Source of the DNA: JBCDCU01 sp039180865
GTDB taxonomy: Bacteria; Pseudomonadota; Alphaproteobacteria; Rhizobiales; JACESI01
DNA: 64,000 nucleotides
Assembly: GCA_039180865.1 (NCBI GenBank)
Contig: JBCDCZ010000001.1
Coordinates: forward strand, 1-64,000
Reading direction: 5' to 3'
The notes beneath the pieces were generated by a model, which had not been told where the DNA came from, ran no database searches, and saw only the letters and a program-made list of their open reading frames with translations. How positions within the stretch are numbered: position 1 is the first letter of the stretch; each line of letters starts with the position of its first letter. The position numbers were made by a program, and so were the translations under genes. Below, piece after piece: positions 7,451 through 16,853 of this stretch.

Positions 7451-8983
7451 ATGTCCGTAACGCTCCTTTATTCTCGCCTTGTCCTTCCGGTCACACTGAT
7501 GCTTGTGTCAGCAGCATCAATGGCCTTGGAAATCGTCGCTGGCCGGGCGCTGGCCCCCTATGTGGGGATGTCGCTCTATTCCTGGACCGTTATCATCGCG
7601 GTCGTCCTTGCCGGGCTTTCAATCGGCCACTGGCTGGGAGGATCGATCGCTGACCGCTACACCGCCCTCAGGATCTGGGTCGCCGGAACCCTTGCGGTTG
7701 CAACGATCACTACTCTCGCAAGCCTCGGACTTTTGAAAGTGATCGAGCCGGCTGTTTCCGGCTCAGATCCGATCAGCCATGTGGCCTGGCTTTCCATGGG
7801 CGCCTTTTTCGCCCCGAGCGCACTTGCCGGGATTATCTCTCCGGTGCTCACCAAAATCGCACTGGATGAAACCGAACCGAACCGGCATGGCCGGGTCCTG
7901 GGTCTGATGTTTGCCCTCGGGGCCTTCGGTGCAATTGTCGGCACGCTGCTTGCCGGATTGGTGTTCATTTCCTGGATCGGAACCGCCGGTTCCGTCATCG
8001 TGATTGCAGCGCTTTACGGTCTGTTATCACTGGCGTTCTTGCCGGGTGTTTTCAAGGCTGCGGCCAGCGTTGCTTTGGTGGTCGTAACCCTCCTGGCATT
8101 CTATCAACCGCAACGCCTTGGACTTGCTACCTCTTGCCTTGAGGAGACTTCGTACTTCTGTGTCAGGGTGGATGACGTTGTCTTCAACGGTCGTCAATCC
8201 AGGTTGATGGCGCTCGATCATCTCGCCCATGGAATCAATGATGCTCAAGATCCCGAATTGCTCTTGAGCGCCTATGTCCAAGGGGTGGACGAGATCGTAC
8301 GGACACGCTTCCCGAACCCAGACATCAGCGCTTTTTTCATGGGTGGAGGCGCCTATACCTTGCCGCGCGCCTGGCAATCAGCCTATCCGGAAGGTCGTTT
8401 CACCATTGCGGAAATTGATCCGGCGGTCACGCGGATTGCCGATGAGGAATTCTGGTTTGATCCTGGCGCAAATACCAGGATTCTCCATGGCGATGCGCGC
8501 CGGATCTTGTTCGAGCTGCCGCAAAGAGAAACCTTTGACGTAATCTTTGGCGACGCCTTCCATGACATTACCATCCCGCCCCACCTCGTCTCTGACGAGT
8601 TCCACGCGCTGGTAAAATCAAGATTGAATGATGGCGGGATTTACGTGGTGAATGTACTGGAACGTTTTGGTCAGCCGGCCCTCTTGCTGTCGCTCGTGAA
8701 AACGCTGCAAGCCCGCTTTAACACCGTCGAACTCTGGCTTGACCTCGATTCGGTTCCTGAAGTCGATGCGCGGGTGACATGGATTGTCGTAGCAACCGAT
8801 ATCCCGACACCCACCGGCACCTTTGAAGCGAAGAATGGATTTTATCGTCAATGGGCGCGCGCCCCGATCCAGCGCATGGGGGAGATCGTTGGAGAGGATA
8901 AGCTCGTCTTTCTCACTGATGATTATGCACCGGTTGACCGACTGTTATCCGGCGTACTCCTAGATGCTCGATTGAGCGAGTGA
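7451..8983 (+). CDS. Membrane-fused spermidine synthase-like protein
   Basis: This 510-residue two-part protein has residues about 1-220 with some seven hydrophobic segments (transporter-like) and residues about 260-500 with the Rossmann fold of spermidine synthases. Visible motifs are FFMGGGAYTLPRAW, the acidic ribose-binding segment AEIDPAV, HGDARRILFELP, and DVIFGDAFHDITIPPHL. Fused proteins of this kind are widespread, but their product is unproven and need not be spermidine. GAGGAG precedes the ATG at 7451; a start 36 bases upstream has no such site. The SoxR-type dyad just upstream suggests control by sulfur compounds. Confidence 0.75.
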   Translation: MSVTLLYSRLVLPVTLMLVSAASMALEIVAGRALAPYVGMSLYSWTVIIAVVLAGLSIGHWLGGSIADRYTALRIWVAGTLAVATITTLASLGLLKVIEPAVSGSDPISHVAWLSMGAFFAPSALAGIISPVLTKIALDETEPNRHGRVLGLMFALGAFGAIVGTLLAGLVFISWIGTAGSVIVIAALYGLLSLAFLPGVFKAAASVALVVVTLLAFYQPQRLGLATSCLEETSYFCVRVDDVVFNGRQSRLMALDHLAHGINDAQDPELLLSAYVQGVDEIVRTRFPNPDISAFFMGGGAYTLPRAWQSAYPEGRFTIAEIDPAVTRIADEEFWFDPGANTRILHGDARRILFELPQRETFDVIFGDAFHDITIPPHLVSDEFHALVKSRLNDGGIYVVNVLERFGQPALLLSLVKTLQARFNTVELWLDLDSVPEVDARVTWIVVATDIPTPTGTFEAKNGFYRQWARAPIQRMGEIVGEDKLVFLTDDYAPVDRLLSGVLLDARLSE

Positions 8984-9010
8984 TAAGCGCATACGCCAGT
9001 GAAAACGAAC

Positions 9011-9274
9011 CTAGACTTTTCTCATAAGGTTCACGATCGACCAGCCGACCACCGACGTCGCGCCGATCCAAATGACGAGGGCGGCATAACCGCCAAACAT
9101 CAGAACCAAACTAATTGGCGGAACGATAAGGCATAGCCGTGACAAAAAACCGAATAGTGATGAGCCTTCGGTTTTGGATTTCAGTGCGCGGTGACGCTTG
9201 GGATCCGCAAAACAAAGGTAAGCCAACCCAAGGAAACTGATCAGGACAGCGGCAAAAGAGAGTAATGCCGTCAT
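9011..9274 (-). CDS. DUF3325-like small membrane protein
   Basis: An 87-residue protein with three hydrophobic segments, starting MTALLSFAAVLISFLGLAYLCFA and ending VIWIGATSVVGWSIVNLM. It resembles DUF3325 proteins, which occur beside PepSY and DUF3649 genes in siderophore receptor operons; their exact role is unknown. Its start overlaps the stop of the PepSY fragment by four bases (ATGA), a sign of the former coupled operon. Its paralogue at 24645-25030 is frameshifted, so this is the only intact copy in the window. Confidence 0.65.
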   Translation of the reverse strand: MTALLSFAAVLISFLGLAYLCFADPKRHRALKSKTEGSSLFGFLSRLCLIVPPISLVLMFGGYAALVIWIGATSVVGWSIVNLMRKV

Positions 9275-9939
9275 TCCTCCGGCTCCCCAGCCGCGATGGG
9301 CGCCCGTTTTTTCAAAACCAGTCTCCCAAGAACTGCAAGCCCGATTGCCACCAGAATGAAATCAATTCCGACCACAGTGAATTGTGCGTTTTCCAGCGAT
9401 TCTAACCAACTCGATCCAGTTGTGGCTTGTCTGGTGATTGGCAAGGCAAAGCAGAGTAAACCTGCCAATGCTTGAAAGGCTGCGGTCGCGTAGGGAACGA
9501 GTAATCCGAAGGGGACGAGTAGGCACGCGGAGATTACAAACCCTGCTGGCGTCCACCAGGATGCGGTTCCACTTGAAACGGTCAGGAAATAAAAAACCGC
9601 TGTCGATAGGACTGCGAGCGGAAGTCCCCAAACCATTGTATCGATCGCTCGTCCATACATGCGCCATGAAAGATTTTGTTCCCGTCGACGGACCCAGAGC
9701 TGCAATCCGCTAGCAACACCGAATGCCATGCCGAGCCCAAGCGCCAACCAAGAAACTCTGGACGCTAATCCTGCAAAATCACCGAAATGTAACGGACCCA
9801 TAAGGCTGAAGGCGGCAGACCCCGCTGACGGAGCCGTCCCCAACGACGGTCTTTCCCCGACGAAAGTGCCATCCGTTCCGTTAAAAGCCAATTGCTTTCC
9901 TGCACTGTATCCTGAAACCCTACACGTGCCAGCTTGGTA
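9271..9939 (-). pseudogene. PepSY membrane protein, C-terminal remnant
   Basis: The reading frame is open from 9939 to 9271. Its last 206 codons align end to end with the C-terminal part of the 522-residue PepSY protein at 25027-26595: AFNGTDGTFVGERPS against AFNGVDGSFMGQIPS, then GPLHFGDFAGLAS against SPLHFGDFSGLAS, and so on to the C terminus. Roughly the first 310 residues are missing, and similarity begins before any good start codon, at GKQLAFNG. The upstream DUF3649 gene found in the third cassette is also absent here. About 120 bp between this fragment and the receptor gene hold another open but unrecognised stretch on the same strand. I read this as a deletion remnant of a duplicated uptake operon; translation of a short product cannot be excluded. 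Confidence 0.75.
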
Positions 9940-10063
9940 CTATAACATCTGCGGCTCTACCAAGAGTGTCGCAGGTGCCGTAAAAAACTCTATCTGCCGT
10001 TTGAGCTGTGGGGCGAAGAAGTGAGGGTCCGAAAACAGGGGCTGGGTGCGTAGAGGATCCTTG

Positions 10064-12415
10064 TCAAAATGAAATGGTCCCGGCAATGCCAAACGTGCGC
10101 GGTCGCCCTACAGTCACTGTGCTATCGCCAAAATTTTCGGTGATAAACCGGTTATCCGCTACATTGTTGATAAACCCGTCTATTCGACCGACGACCCTGT
10201 CGCTGATACTGTATTCGTAGCCGGCGGCGAGGTCGACCACCACGTAGCTATCAAGGTCTGGTACGTCTATATCGACGAAAGTTGAGCCCACAAATCGCGC
10301 GTTAACCGAGGCGGAAAAACCGGAATCGGACGTATAAGAAAGGCTGCCATTTGCCGTTACTCCCGGTGCACGAGGAAGATCAGCACCTTGCAACTCTGTG
10401 ACAACCGGGCCGGCGTCGGTAATCTCCGTGTCGAGCAAGCCGAGCCCCGCACTCAGTGTCAGACCATCCAGTATTTCAAAACTCCCGTCGAGTTCCAATC
10501 CAATACCGCGGGCCACGGGCACATTTCCGATGAGGATGGCGCCGGGAGGATTGTCAGGGGCAGCGCCACCAACCTGAGCGTCCAAGAACCTATAATAAAA
10601 GGCACTAGCATTCAGATTCAGCCTGCCATCCAATTGCTGAGTTTTCAGGAAAATCTCATGTTGCCTCAAGCGCTCGGAGCCAAACTCTGAAATTGCCCCA
10701 CTCGGAGTGAAGATATCAAAATCAGTACCACCTGGACGAAACCCTTGAGAATAGGTGTATCCAATGCCGAGATTATCATCGAAATCGTATCTCAGACCGA
10801 CCTTTGGAATAAAAGCAGTTTCGCTGACTGAAGTATCACTCACATTGGGCGTGGGTAAGCCAAAGGGCGTAAACGAGATAAAACGATCTCTATCGTCAAT
10901 CTCGACGCGCGCCCCCGCTATCAGGGTGAGCTTATCAGTTATGTCAAATTCAGCCTCTCCAAATATACCAATATTGTTGATTTCGGCATCAAGAGTGAGT
11001 GGCAAGAAAAACGGAGTATTTTCGCCCTCATCCGCCTGGTTTTCATAAGCGACACCAAACAGACCTTTGGATAGTCGACCAAAATCCTGAAATCTAACAA
11101 ATCCCTCAGCGACAATCGTTTCAGTGCTTTGTTCAAAATCAAAGAAGAAGTTCAGTCCAGAAGGAAAGATAAATGTGTTGTCAAGAAAAGCCGCCTTTGC
11201 TTCAAACACAATTCTGTCGGACAATTCATATTTGATAGAGCCGGAATAAGTGCGTTGGTCAATTTCGTCCGCTGTTGAGTCAGGGTTGAAGGTTGATAAT
11301 TCCAGCGCATCGCCCGGGGCATCGACTTCACCAGGTATTGACAGACCAGATCTTGTCGTATCATCGACACTGAATTTCACTTCCAAGCCAGGCACAGCCG
11401 TCGGTGTAAAGAGTATTTTCCCGCGGAACCGGCGAAATTCCTCATCCTCTACGAAAGCGGCACTTTCAGCCGACAGGCCGAAAGGGGGAGGAGCCGCAAT
11501 TGGCAAAACCTCGACAAATGACTCGCCGTCGGACGCCTCAGCCGTAAAACGAATTGCAAGTTGTTCATCAACGATCGGTACATTGAAAAGGAGAGCCCCT
11601 CCAACGGTTCCGTCCTGATTGAAGTAGTTCAAGCGTGCTTTGCCCTCCAATTTGTTGGTTGGGTCTTTTGTTTGCACGCGCACGGCACCTGCAAAAGCGT
11701 TCCTGCCCGTGGTGGTGGCTTGCGGTCCCCGTGCAACCTCAATCGCCTCGACATCCCACACGCTGTTCAATGAGGGACCAGCATTGACTGTCAGCGGTCG
11801 GGGGACCCCGTCGACAATAATCGGTACCCGCGGCTGAGCGCCGGTCGAAAACGCGCTCGCATTTCCGACAGGCGATCCATCAATACCTCTGATCGATGGC
11901 AGGTCAGCTCCTTCCTCATTCAAAACATTTGGTATTCCCTGGATTGCTTCCCGCTGATCGAAATTTTGTGGCCGGTCAACATCGTCGCTCAAAACAACAA
12001 TGCTGGGCGTGATCTCCTGTAGGCTCCGCCCAATCTTTTCGCCTTCGACAATCACGACTTCATCGAGCAGAAAGTCGTTGTCCTGCGACGACCCGACGCC
12101 CTGCCGATTGTTTTCTGTTAAAGCGAAACTGCGGTCCGCGAGTTCCAGAAAAGACAAGCCGGAGCCGGCCACCATGGACTTCAAAGCTTCATCGACGGTC
12201 AGTTTACCCCTAACCGATTTGCTTGTCTTGCCGTGAACGAGGCGCGCATCTGCAAGGATTGCGTGTCCCGTCTCCCGACTCAATTCATCAATTGCCGCCG
12301 CAAGCGGCTGAGCCGGTACATCGATTGATTGAGCCTCTTGTGCCGCACCCTGTACGGTTCCCACTACTCCGAACGCGACGGACATTGCTGTCGTCATCAG
12401 CTTGTTTTTGAACAC
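10064..12415 (-). CDS. TonB-dependent receptor with STN signalling domain, cassette 1
   Basis: This 783-residue outer-membrane receptor has a signal peptide, then an STN (secretin/TonB N-terminal) domain at about residues 28-105 (SIDVPAQPLAAAIDELSRETG ...). A TonB-box-like VVIVEG, a plug with the IPNVLNEEGADLPSIRGID and VEAIEVARGPQATTTGRNA segments, and a 22-strand-type barrel ending TFGIAGTISF follow. STN receptors signal ligand binding to a FecR protein, which fits the FecR and sigma genes upstream. The start codon is GTG with GGGGA ahead. It is strongly similar to the receptors at 14340 and 27053. The substrate is probably a ferric chelate, inferred from the PepSY/DUF3325 neighbours. Confidence 0.9.
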   Translation of the reverse strand: MFKNKLMTTAMSVAFGVVGTVQGAAQEAQSIDVPAQPLAAAIDELSRETGHAILADARLVHGKTSKSVRGKLTVDEALKSMVAGSGLSFLELADRSFALTENNRQGVGSSQDNDFLLDEVVIVEGEKIGRSLQEITPSIVVLSDDVDRPQNFDQREAIQGIPNVLNEEGADLPSIRGIDGSPVGNASAFSTGAQPRVPIIVDGVPRPLTVNAGPSLNSVWDVEAIEVARGPQATTTGRNAFAGAVRVQTKDPTNKLEGKARLNYFNQDGTVGGALLFNVPIVDEQLAIRFTAEASDGESFVEVLPIAAPPPFGLSAESAAFVEDEEFRRFRGKILFTPTAVPGLEVKFSVDDTTRSGLSIPGEVDAPGDALELSTFNPDSTADEIDQRTYSGSIKYELSDRIVFEAKAAFLDNTFIFPSGLNFFFDFEQSTETIVAEGFVRFQDFGRLSKGLFGVAYENQADEGENTPFFLPLTLDAEINNIGIFGEAEFDITDKLTLIAGARVEIDDRDRFISFTPFGLPTPNVSDTSVSETAFIPKVGLRYDFDDNLGIGYTYSQGFRPGGTDFDIFTPSGAISEFGSERLRQHEIFLKTQQLDGRLNLNASAFYYRFLDAQVGGAAPDNPPGAILIGNVPVARGIGLELDGSFEILDGLTLSAGLGLLDTEITDAGPVVTELQGADLPRAPGVTANGSLSYTSDSGFSASVNARFVGSTFVDIDVPDLDSYVVVDLAAGYEYSISDRVVGRIDGFINNVADNRFITENFGDSTVTVGRPRTFGIAGTISF

Positions 12416-12458
12416 GCTTTTTCCCCATTTCCTGTCCCCGAGAGAATGCGTCTCTCAT

Positions 12459-12513
12459 TGACCTAACAATCGGGATTGCGTTTTTTTCCAAAAAAAACTG
12501 ACTTTTTTTATCA
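12459..12513 (-). promoter_or_regulatory. Candidate ECF promoter of receptor 1 with A/T dyad
   Basis: An A8-CTGAC-T7 dyad (12490-12509, plus strand) is followed toward the gene by GGAAAA and, about 15 bases on, TGTTAG. The same arrangement stands 74-78 bp upstream of all three STN receptor starts. GGAAAA with CGTT-like downstream boxes resembles FecI-group sigma promoters. Assignment is inference. Confidence 0.4.
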
Positions 12514-12521
12514 AGTTCAGC

Positions 12522-13439
12522 TCACTGCTCAGAAACGATCGTTACAAAAGGCGAAGCAGATCGAACTGTGCCGCCGGTGGTCGCGGCAACTGCTCTGAGT
12601 GCATCAATGGGACTTGAGAGGTTGAAGCGGCCCGCTGCTTCTCTGTTTGCAAGGTCCGCGCTTACCACGATCACCGGGCCCGGAAGTCTGCGGTCGATCA
12701 TGGCGATCACCTCCCCAAATGTCATTCCTTCCGCAAGGATCAGATCCTCGCGCCAAGCGCCGACTGTCTTAATATCACCCCGTTCAAGGCTTGGTATTCC
12801 ATCATCGGACCATCTGAATTGATCACCCGCTTCCAGACGCCAGATCCGCTCCTTTATGCGAACAATTACCTCTCCCACTGAAACACCGACGAGCAGTTGA
12901 TCGTCAAGCATTGCGACTTCGAACTCGGTCCCGAGGACCTCAACTGAAACGTCATCGGCGGCGACAACAAACGGACGACTGTCTTCCTGAACGTCAAAGT
13001 AGACTGCGCCTTGCAAAAGGGTCACATGGCGGATGTCGGCGGCGGAATTGTCAATCACAGCGGAAGATGCATCAAGGATGGCGATGTCGCCCGACGCAAG
13101 CATGATCGACCTTGTTTCGAACCGGGTCTTTTCATCGGCAAGCAGATAAATGGAAACGGGCTGGTAGAGCACATAGAGCAGAGCGCTCACGATGATGAAC
13201 ACCAAGATGGACACCGAAGGCGGCCCTTTGGGCTTGGGCTTCAGTGCAAGTTTTGCCGCCTGAACTGCCTTTGCAACCTGATTGTATGCTTCACGTTCGG
13301 CTTCTCCGCGTGCGAGAAAGGCATCCCTGTCGCGTTGAGCCTGCAAATCGTCGGGATTTTCGTCGAGCCGCTCGAAAATATAAGCAGCTTCTTCAATGCG
13401 ACGCGAATGGTCAGGATCCGACCCGTCCTTATCTGACAT
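12522..13439 (-). CDS. FecR-type anti-sigma/sensor protein, cassette 1
   Basis: A 305-residue single-pass inner-membrane protein. It has an N-terminal cytoplasmic sigma-binding region (RRIEEAAYIFERLDENPDDL... AFLARGEAERE), one membrane segment near residues 78-97 (VSILVFIIVSALLYVLY), a periplasmic FecR beta domain (IMLASGDIAILDASSAV ... GTEFEVAML) and a C-terminal STN-like segment (GMTFGEVIAMIDRRLPG ...). FecR proteins relay receptor occupancy to the paired ECF sigma factor. It lies 71 bp after the sigma gene and about 100 bp before the receptor. Paralogues at 16854 and 29537 have exactly the same length. Confidence 0.9.
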   Translation of the reverse strand: MSDKDGSDPDHSRRIEEAAYIFERLDENPDDLQAQRDRDAFLARGEAEREAYNQVAKAVQAAKLALKPKPKGPPSVSILVFIIVSALLYVLYQPVSIYLLADEKTRFETRSIMLASGDIAILDASSAVIDNSAADIRHVTLLQGAVYFDVQEDSRPFVVAADDVSVEVLGTEFEVAMLDDQLLVGVSVGEVIVRIKERIWRLEAGDQFRWSDDGIPSLERGDIKTVGAWREDLILAEGMTFGEVIAMIDRRLPGPVIVVSADLANREAAGRFNLSSPIDALRAVAATTGGTVRSASPFVTIVSEQ

Positions 13440-13510
13440 CAGGCGTCTTCCCGGTTTTCAGTGCCATCTACACCTATAACAATCAGCGGCACGGAATTTT
13501 CCGAAAAAAC

Positions 13511-13990
13511 TTAACCGTTGAGGACTTTGGTGAGCCTGATCAGCGTGTCCATCACAAGGCCGTGCGCCTGCGAGAGTGACATATCGAGCCGTTTACTAAT
13601 CTCGGCGAAGGTTAAACCATCAATGAACCGCATATGAAACGCCCGAACAGTACGATCAGGCAACGTTTCCAGAAAGCCGATCACTCTTTTGAGCTCCTCG
13701 CGCGCAATGACAATACGCTCAGAATCGAAATCGACATCTTCGAGAAGCTTCAGGTCCGATAAGATCCCGTGTTCCGTCTGCCGCGCTTTGAGCCAGTTCT
13801 TGGCAAGATTTGAGACAATCCTGCTGAAAATCGGTAACGCCTTGTCTGACGGATAGCTTTTGGTTGCCCAACGCAGCCAACTATCCTGAACAAGCTCTTC
13901 TGCAATTGCGCGGCTTTTCACCATGCGTAAGGCGATTGCAATCAGACGTTCGCGTTCCGCTATAAAGGTTGTGAGGGCTGGATCCGCCAT
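13511..13990 (-). CDS. FecI-type ECF sigma factor, cassette 1
   Basis: A 159-residue two-domain ECF sigma factor: region 2 at about residues 1-70 (AEELVQDSWLRWA) and region 4 at about 100-155 (LPDRTVRAFHMRFIDGLTFAEISKRLDMSLSQAHGLV, a helix-turn-helix). It would direct transcription of the adjacent receptor when FecR is triggered. It is one of three 159-residue paralogues with the same MADPALTTF start. A tandem AGCCAGCCA element lies 137-162 bp upstream. Confidence 0.92.
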   Translation of the reverse strand: MADPALTTFIAERERLIAIALRMVKSRAIAEELVQDSWLRWATKSYPSDKALPIFSRIVSNLAKNWLKARQTEHGILSDLKLLEDVDFDSERIVIAREELKRVIGFLETLPDRTVRAFHMRFIDGLTFAEISKRLDMSLSQAHGLVMDTLIRLTKVLNG

Positions 13991-14126
13991 ATTCCCACCA
14001 ATGCGACTGTAGAGGTGACAGCAACTTCAAGGTAGTCTTCAGAATGCCCACATATCGAGACACCAAACGAAAGTGTTTTGGACGATACCGGCATTTTGAG
14101 AATTCACTCTAGAAGTGGCGACACAC

Positions 14127-14152
14127 TGGCTGGCTCATAGATTTGGCTGGCT
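14127..14152 (-). promoter_or_regulatory. Tandem AGCCAGCCA element, cassette 1
   Basis: Two copies of TGGCTGGCT on the plus strand (14127-14135 and 14144-14152, 17 bp apart), reading AGCCAGCCA toward the sigma gene. A second box, GTGTT-N5-TGCAACA, lies further upstream at 14228-14244. The gap 13991-14339 holds no gene, only these elements. The same pair recurs upstream of cassettes 2 and 3, and the AGCCAGCCA part also before the tonB operon and the 22188 receptor. Confidence 0.6.
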
Positions 14153-14339
14153 GGTGCCGCATTAGTGCGCGGTCCCCCTTGGTGGTCAACCCGGACGGGT
14201 TTCAGCAAAGGATCTCTTCCCGCGACTGTGTTACCGCTGCAACATTCGTTCCAAGGGGCTCATCACGACGCGAGATGGTTTTTTACCTCTTCATCGTGGA
14301 TATAAGCGGAATACAACACGGAATGGTAGTCCGGATGCG

Positions 14340-16679
14340 TCAAAACGAAATGGTTCCCGAAATGCCGAAAGTCCGCGGACGGCCAACGATAAATCCTGAA
14401 CCCGTCGTGGATGTGACAAATCGATTATCGGCCAGGTTGTTTATGAACCCGTCTATTCGCGTGAACACGCCGTCTCGCACTTCGTGTTCATAACCTGCTG
14501 CAATATCGACGACAACATAGTTCTCTAATTCCACATCTCCAAGACCTGGTGTTTGCGCACCAACAAATCTTGCATCCACCGAAGCCGAGAACCCAAAATC
14601 GGATGCGTAGGACAAGCCTGCACTTGCAGTAACACGCGGCGCTCTCGGCAATTCTGCACCATCAAATTCTGGAATGATCGGACCGGCATCCGTGATCTCT
14701 GTATCGAGAAGTCCGAGTCCCGCTGTTAGTTTCACACCCTCAAAAATTTCGAAGCTCCCATCCAGCTCAAAACCTATACCGCGTGCTTCCGGAACATTGC
14801 CAAACAGAAAGGCGTCAGGATCAGGAACGTCCGCTGCACCAAGTGTTTGAGCGTCATCAAATGTGTAAAAGAAAGCACTTGCATTGAGCGCCAAGCGATT
14901 TTCAATCCAATTCGTCCTGGCAAAAACCTCATGTTGCCGTAGCCGTTCTGAATCAAACTCGACGAATACGGTGGGATCGAAAATATTGAAATCGACGCCA
15001 CCAGGTCGGAAGCCCTCAGAATATGTGTATCCGATGCGGACATCCTCGGTCACCTCATAGCGCAAACCAATTTTTGGGATAAAGGCGGTTTCTTCTACCA
15101 GCGTATCACTGCCAGCTCCCGCCGCTGTAACCAACCGCTCACGGCTATCAATTTCAATACGAGCACCGGCTATAAGTGTCAAACGCTCGAAAACATCGAC
15201 TTCGACTTCCCCAAAGATACCTATGTTCTCAATATCGGCATCGAGAGTAAAGGGACCGAGAAATCCATCAACATTCTCTCCTTCGTCCTTTTGGTTTTCA
15301 TACGCAACACCGAACAAACCTTTCGAAAGTCGGCCAAAGTCCTTTACCCTAACGAAACCTTCTGCCGTGATCGTTTCCGTATCCTGGACGAAATCGAACA
15401 GCGGATTGGTTGGTTGGATTGCAAATACGTTATTCAGGAACCCTGCCTTTGCTTCAAATATGATCCGGTCCGAAAGCTCATAAATTGCTGAGCCGGAATA
15501 GACGATCTGCTCGTTATCATCCACTGACTCTGAATCAAAAAAAGTCGCTAATTCCAACGCGTCAATAGGTTCGCTAACGTTACCAGGCTGAAACAAGCGA
15601 ATACTGGACGTGTCGTCCACACTAAACTTCAAAGAGAGTCCAGGCACTGCATCTGGCGTGAAAAGGACCTTTCCCCGAAAGCGGCGAAACTCTTCATCCT
15701 CAATAAGGTCTGCCGCCTCCGGGGTTAAAGGTGGAAAAAACCCGGGGAAGGCCGACGCCGCCCCAGGGAGAACTTCAACAAAGCTCTCACCGTCTGACGC
15801 CTCGGCAGTGAAGCGAATAGCTAGTTGATCATCAACGATGGGAACGTTGACAAGAAATGCGCCACCAATCGTTCCATCCTGATTGAAATAGCTGAGCCGA
15901 GCTTTGGACTCAAACTCGTTACTTGGATCTTTTGTTTGAACTCGGATAGCGCCACCCAGTGCGTTGCGTCCGGTCGTCGTTGCCTGGGGTCCGCGCGCCA
16001 CTTCTATTGTTTCGACATCCCAAACGCTATTAATAGATGGTGTGGCGCTGAGTGTCAGCGGGCGAGGAACGCCATCAACAATAACCGGCACACGTGGCTG
16101 AGAACCCGCTGTTAGGGAAGTGCTACCGATCGAACCGCCACTGCCATCTATTCCTCGAATCGAGGGAAGCTGGGGACCTTCTTCATTGAGTACGTTCGGT
16201 ATGCCCTGGATTGCCTCCCGTTGATCAAAATTCTGAGGCCGATCAGCAGTGTCGTTCAGAACAACAATACTGGGCGTAATCTCCTGAAGGTTCCGTCCGA
16301 TTTTCTCCCCTTCGACAATCACGACTTCGTCGAGCAGGAAATCGCTATCTTGAGACGAACCGACACCTTGCTGCCCGCTTTCTGTCAGCGCGAAGCTTCT
16401 GTCCGGGAGTTGAAGAAAAGATAAGCCCGTTCCTTCGACCATTGACGCCAAAGCCTGTTTTGGCGTCAGCTGACCTTTGACGGCCCGGCTTGTTTTTCCG
16501 CGAACCAGACTGCTCTTTACGATTATCGCCCGACCGGTTTCCGAGCTGAGCTCGTTGATTGCGGCATCAAGCGGCTGCGCCGGGACATCAATATCGCGGA
16601 CCTCCTGCGCCTCAACCTTTGCTGTAACCGTGACTATCAAAGCGGCAGACAGTGCTGTTGTCATCAGCTTATTTTTCAT
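14340..16679 (-). CDS. TonB-dependent receptor with STN domain, cassette 2
   Basis: This 779-residue paralogue of the receptor at 10064 has the same order: signal peptide, STN domain (DIDVPAQPLDAAINELSSETG), VVIVEG motif, plug (IPNVLNEEGPQLPSIRGID; ARGPQATTTGRNALGG) and barrel ending TFGISGTISF. It differs mainly in the barrel loops, which would alter ligand choice. Unlike copies 1 and 3 it has no PepSY-type genes downstream; the next genes are those of cassette 1. Loss of the accessory trio or an incomplete duplication would both explain this. Confidence 0.9.
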   Translation of the reverse strand: MKNKLMTTALSAALIVTVTAKVEAQEVRDIDVPAQPLDAAINELSSETGRAIIVKSSLVRGKTSRAVKGQLTPKQALASMVEGTGLSFLQLPDRSFALTESGQQGVGSSQDSDFLLDEVVIVEGEKIGRNLQEITPSIVVLNDTADRPQNFDQREAIQGIPNVLNEEGPQLPSIRGIDGSGGSIGSTSLTAGSQPRVPVIVDGVPRPLTLSATPSINSVWDVETIEVARGPQATTTGRNALGGAIRVQTKDPSNEFESKARLSYFNQDGTIGGAFLVNVPIVDDQLAIRFTAEASDGESFVEVLPGAASAFPGFFPPLTPEAADLIEDEEFRRFRGKVLFTPDAVPGLSLKFSVDDTSSIRLFQPGNVSEPIDALELATFFDSESVDDNEQIVYSGSAIYELSDRIIFEAKAGFLNNVFAIQPTNPLFDFVQDTETITAEGFVRVKDFGRLSKGLFGVAYENQKDEGENVDGFLGPFTLDADIENIGIFGEVEVDVFERLTLIAGARIEIDSRERLVTAAGAGSDTLVEETAFIPKIGLRYEVTEDVRIGYTYSEGFRPGGVDFNIFDPTVFVEFDSERLRQHEVFARTNWIENRLALNASAFFYTFDDAQTLGAADVPDPDAFLFGNVPEARGIGFELDGSFEIFEGVKLTAGLGLLDTEITDAGPIIPEFDGAELPRAPRVTASAGLSYASDFGFSASVDARFVGAQTPGLGDVELENYVVVDIAAGYEHEVRDGVFTRIDGFINNLADNRFVTSTTGSGFIVGRPRTFGISGTISF

Positions 16680-16721
16680 TGCGCCCCATTCCCCATTGCT
16701 TGCGAAAAGACCTCTTTCACT

Positions 16722-16774
16722 ACCTCAACGGATGGGGTTGGGGATTGTCCTATGAAAAATGACATTTTTTATCG
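16722..16774 (-). promoter_or_regulatory. Candidate ECF promoter of receptor 2 with A/T dyad
   Basis: Toward the gene this reads GATAAAAAATGTCATTTTT, then GGACAA and, fourteen bases on, CGTTGA. It aligns with the regions before receptors 1 and 3 and stands the same distance (74 bp for the A/T block) from the start codon. Confidence 0.4.
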
Positions 16775-16853
16775 GAATTTTGCTCGCGATCGACCCGGAA
16801 ACGAATATGCGGACCCAAACGCCCCATAAATCAGCAAGTTTGTGACTGGGACG

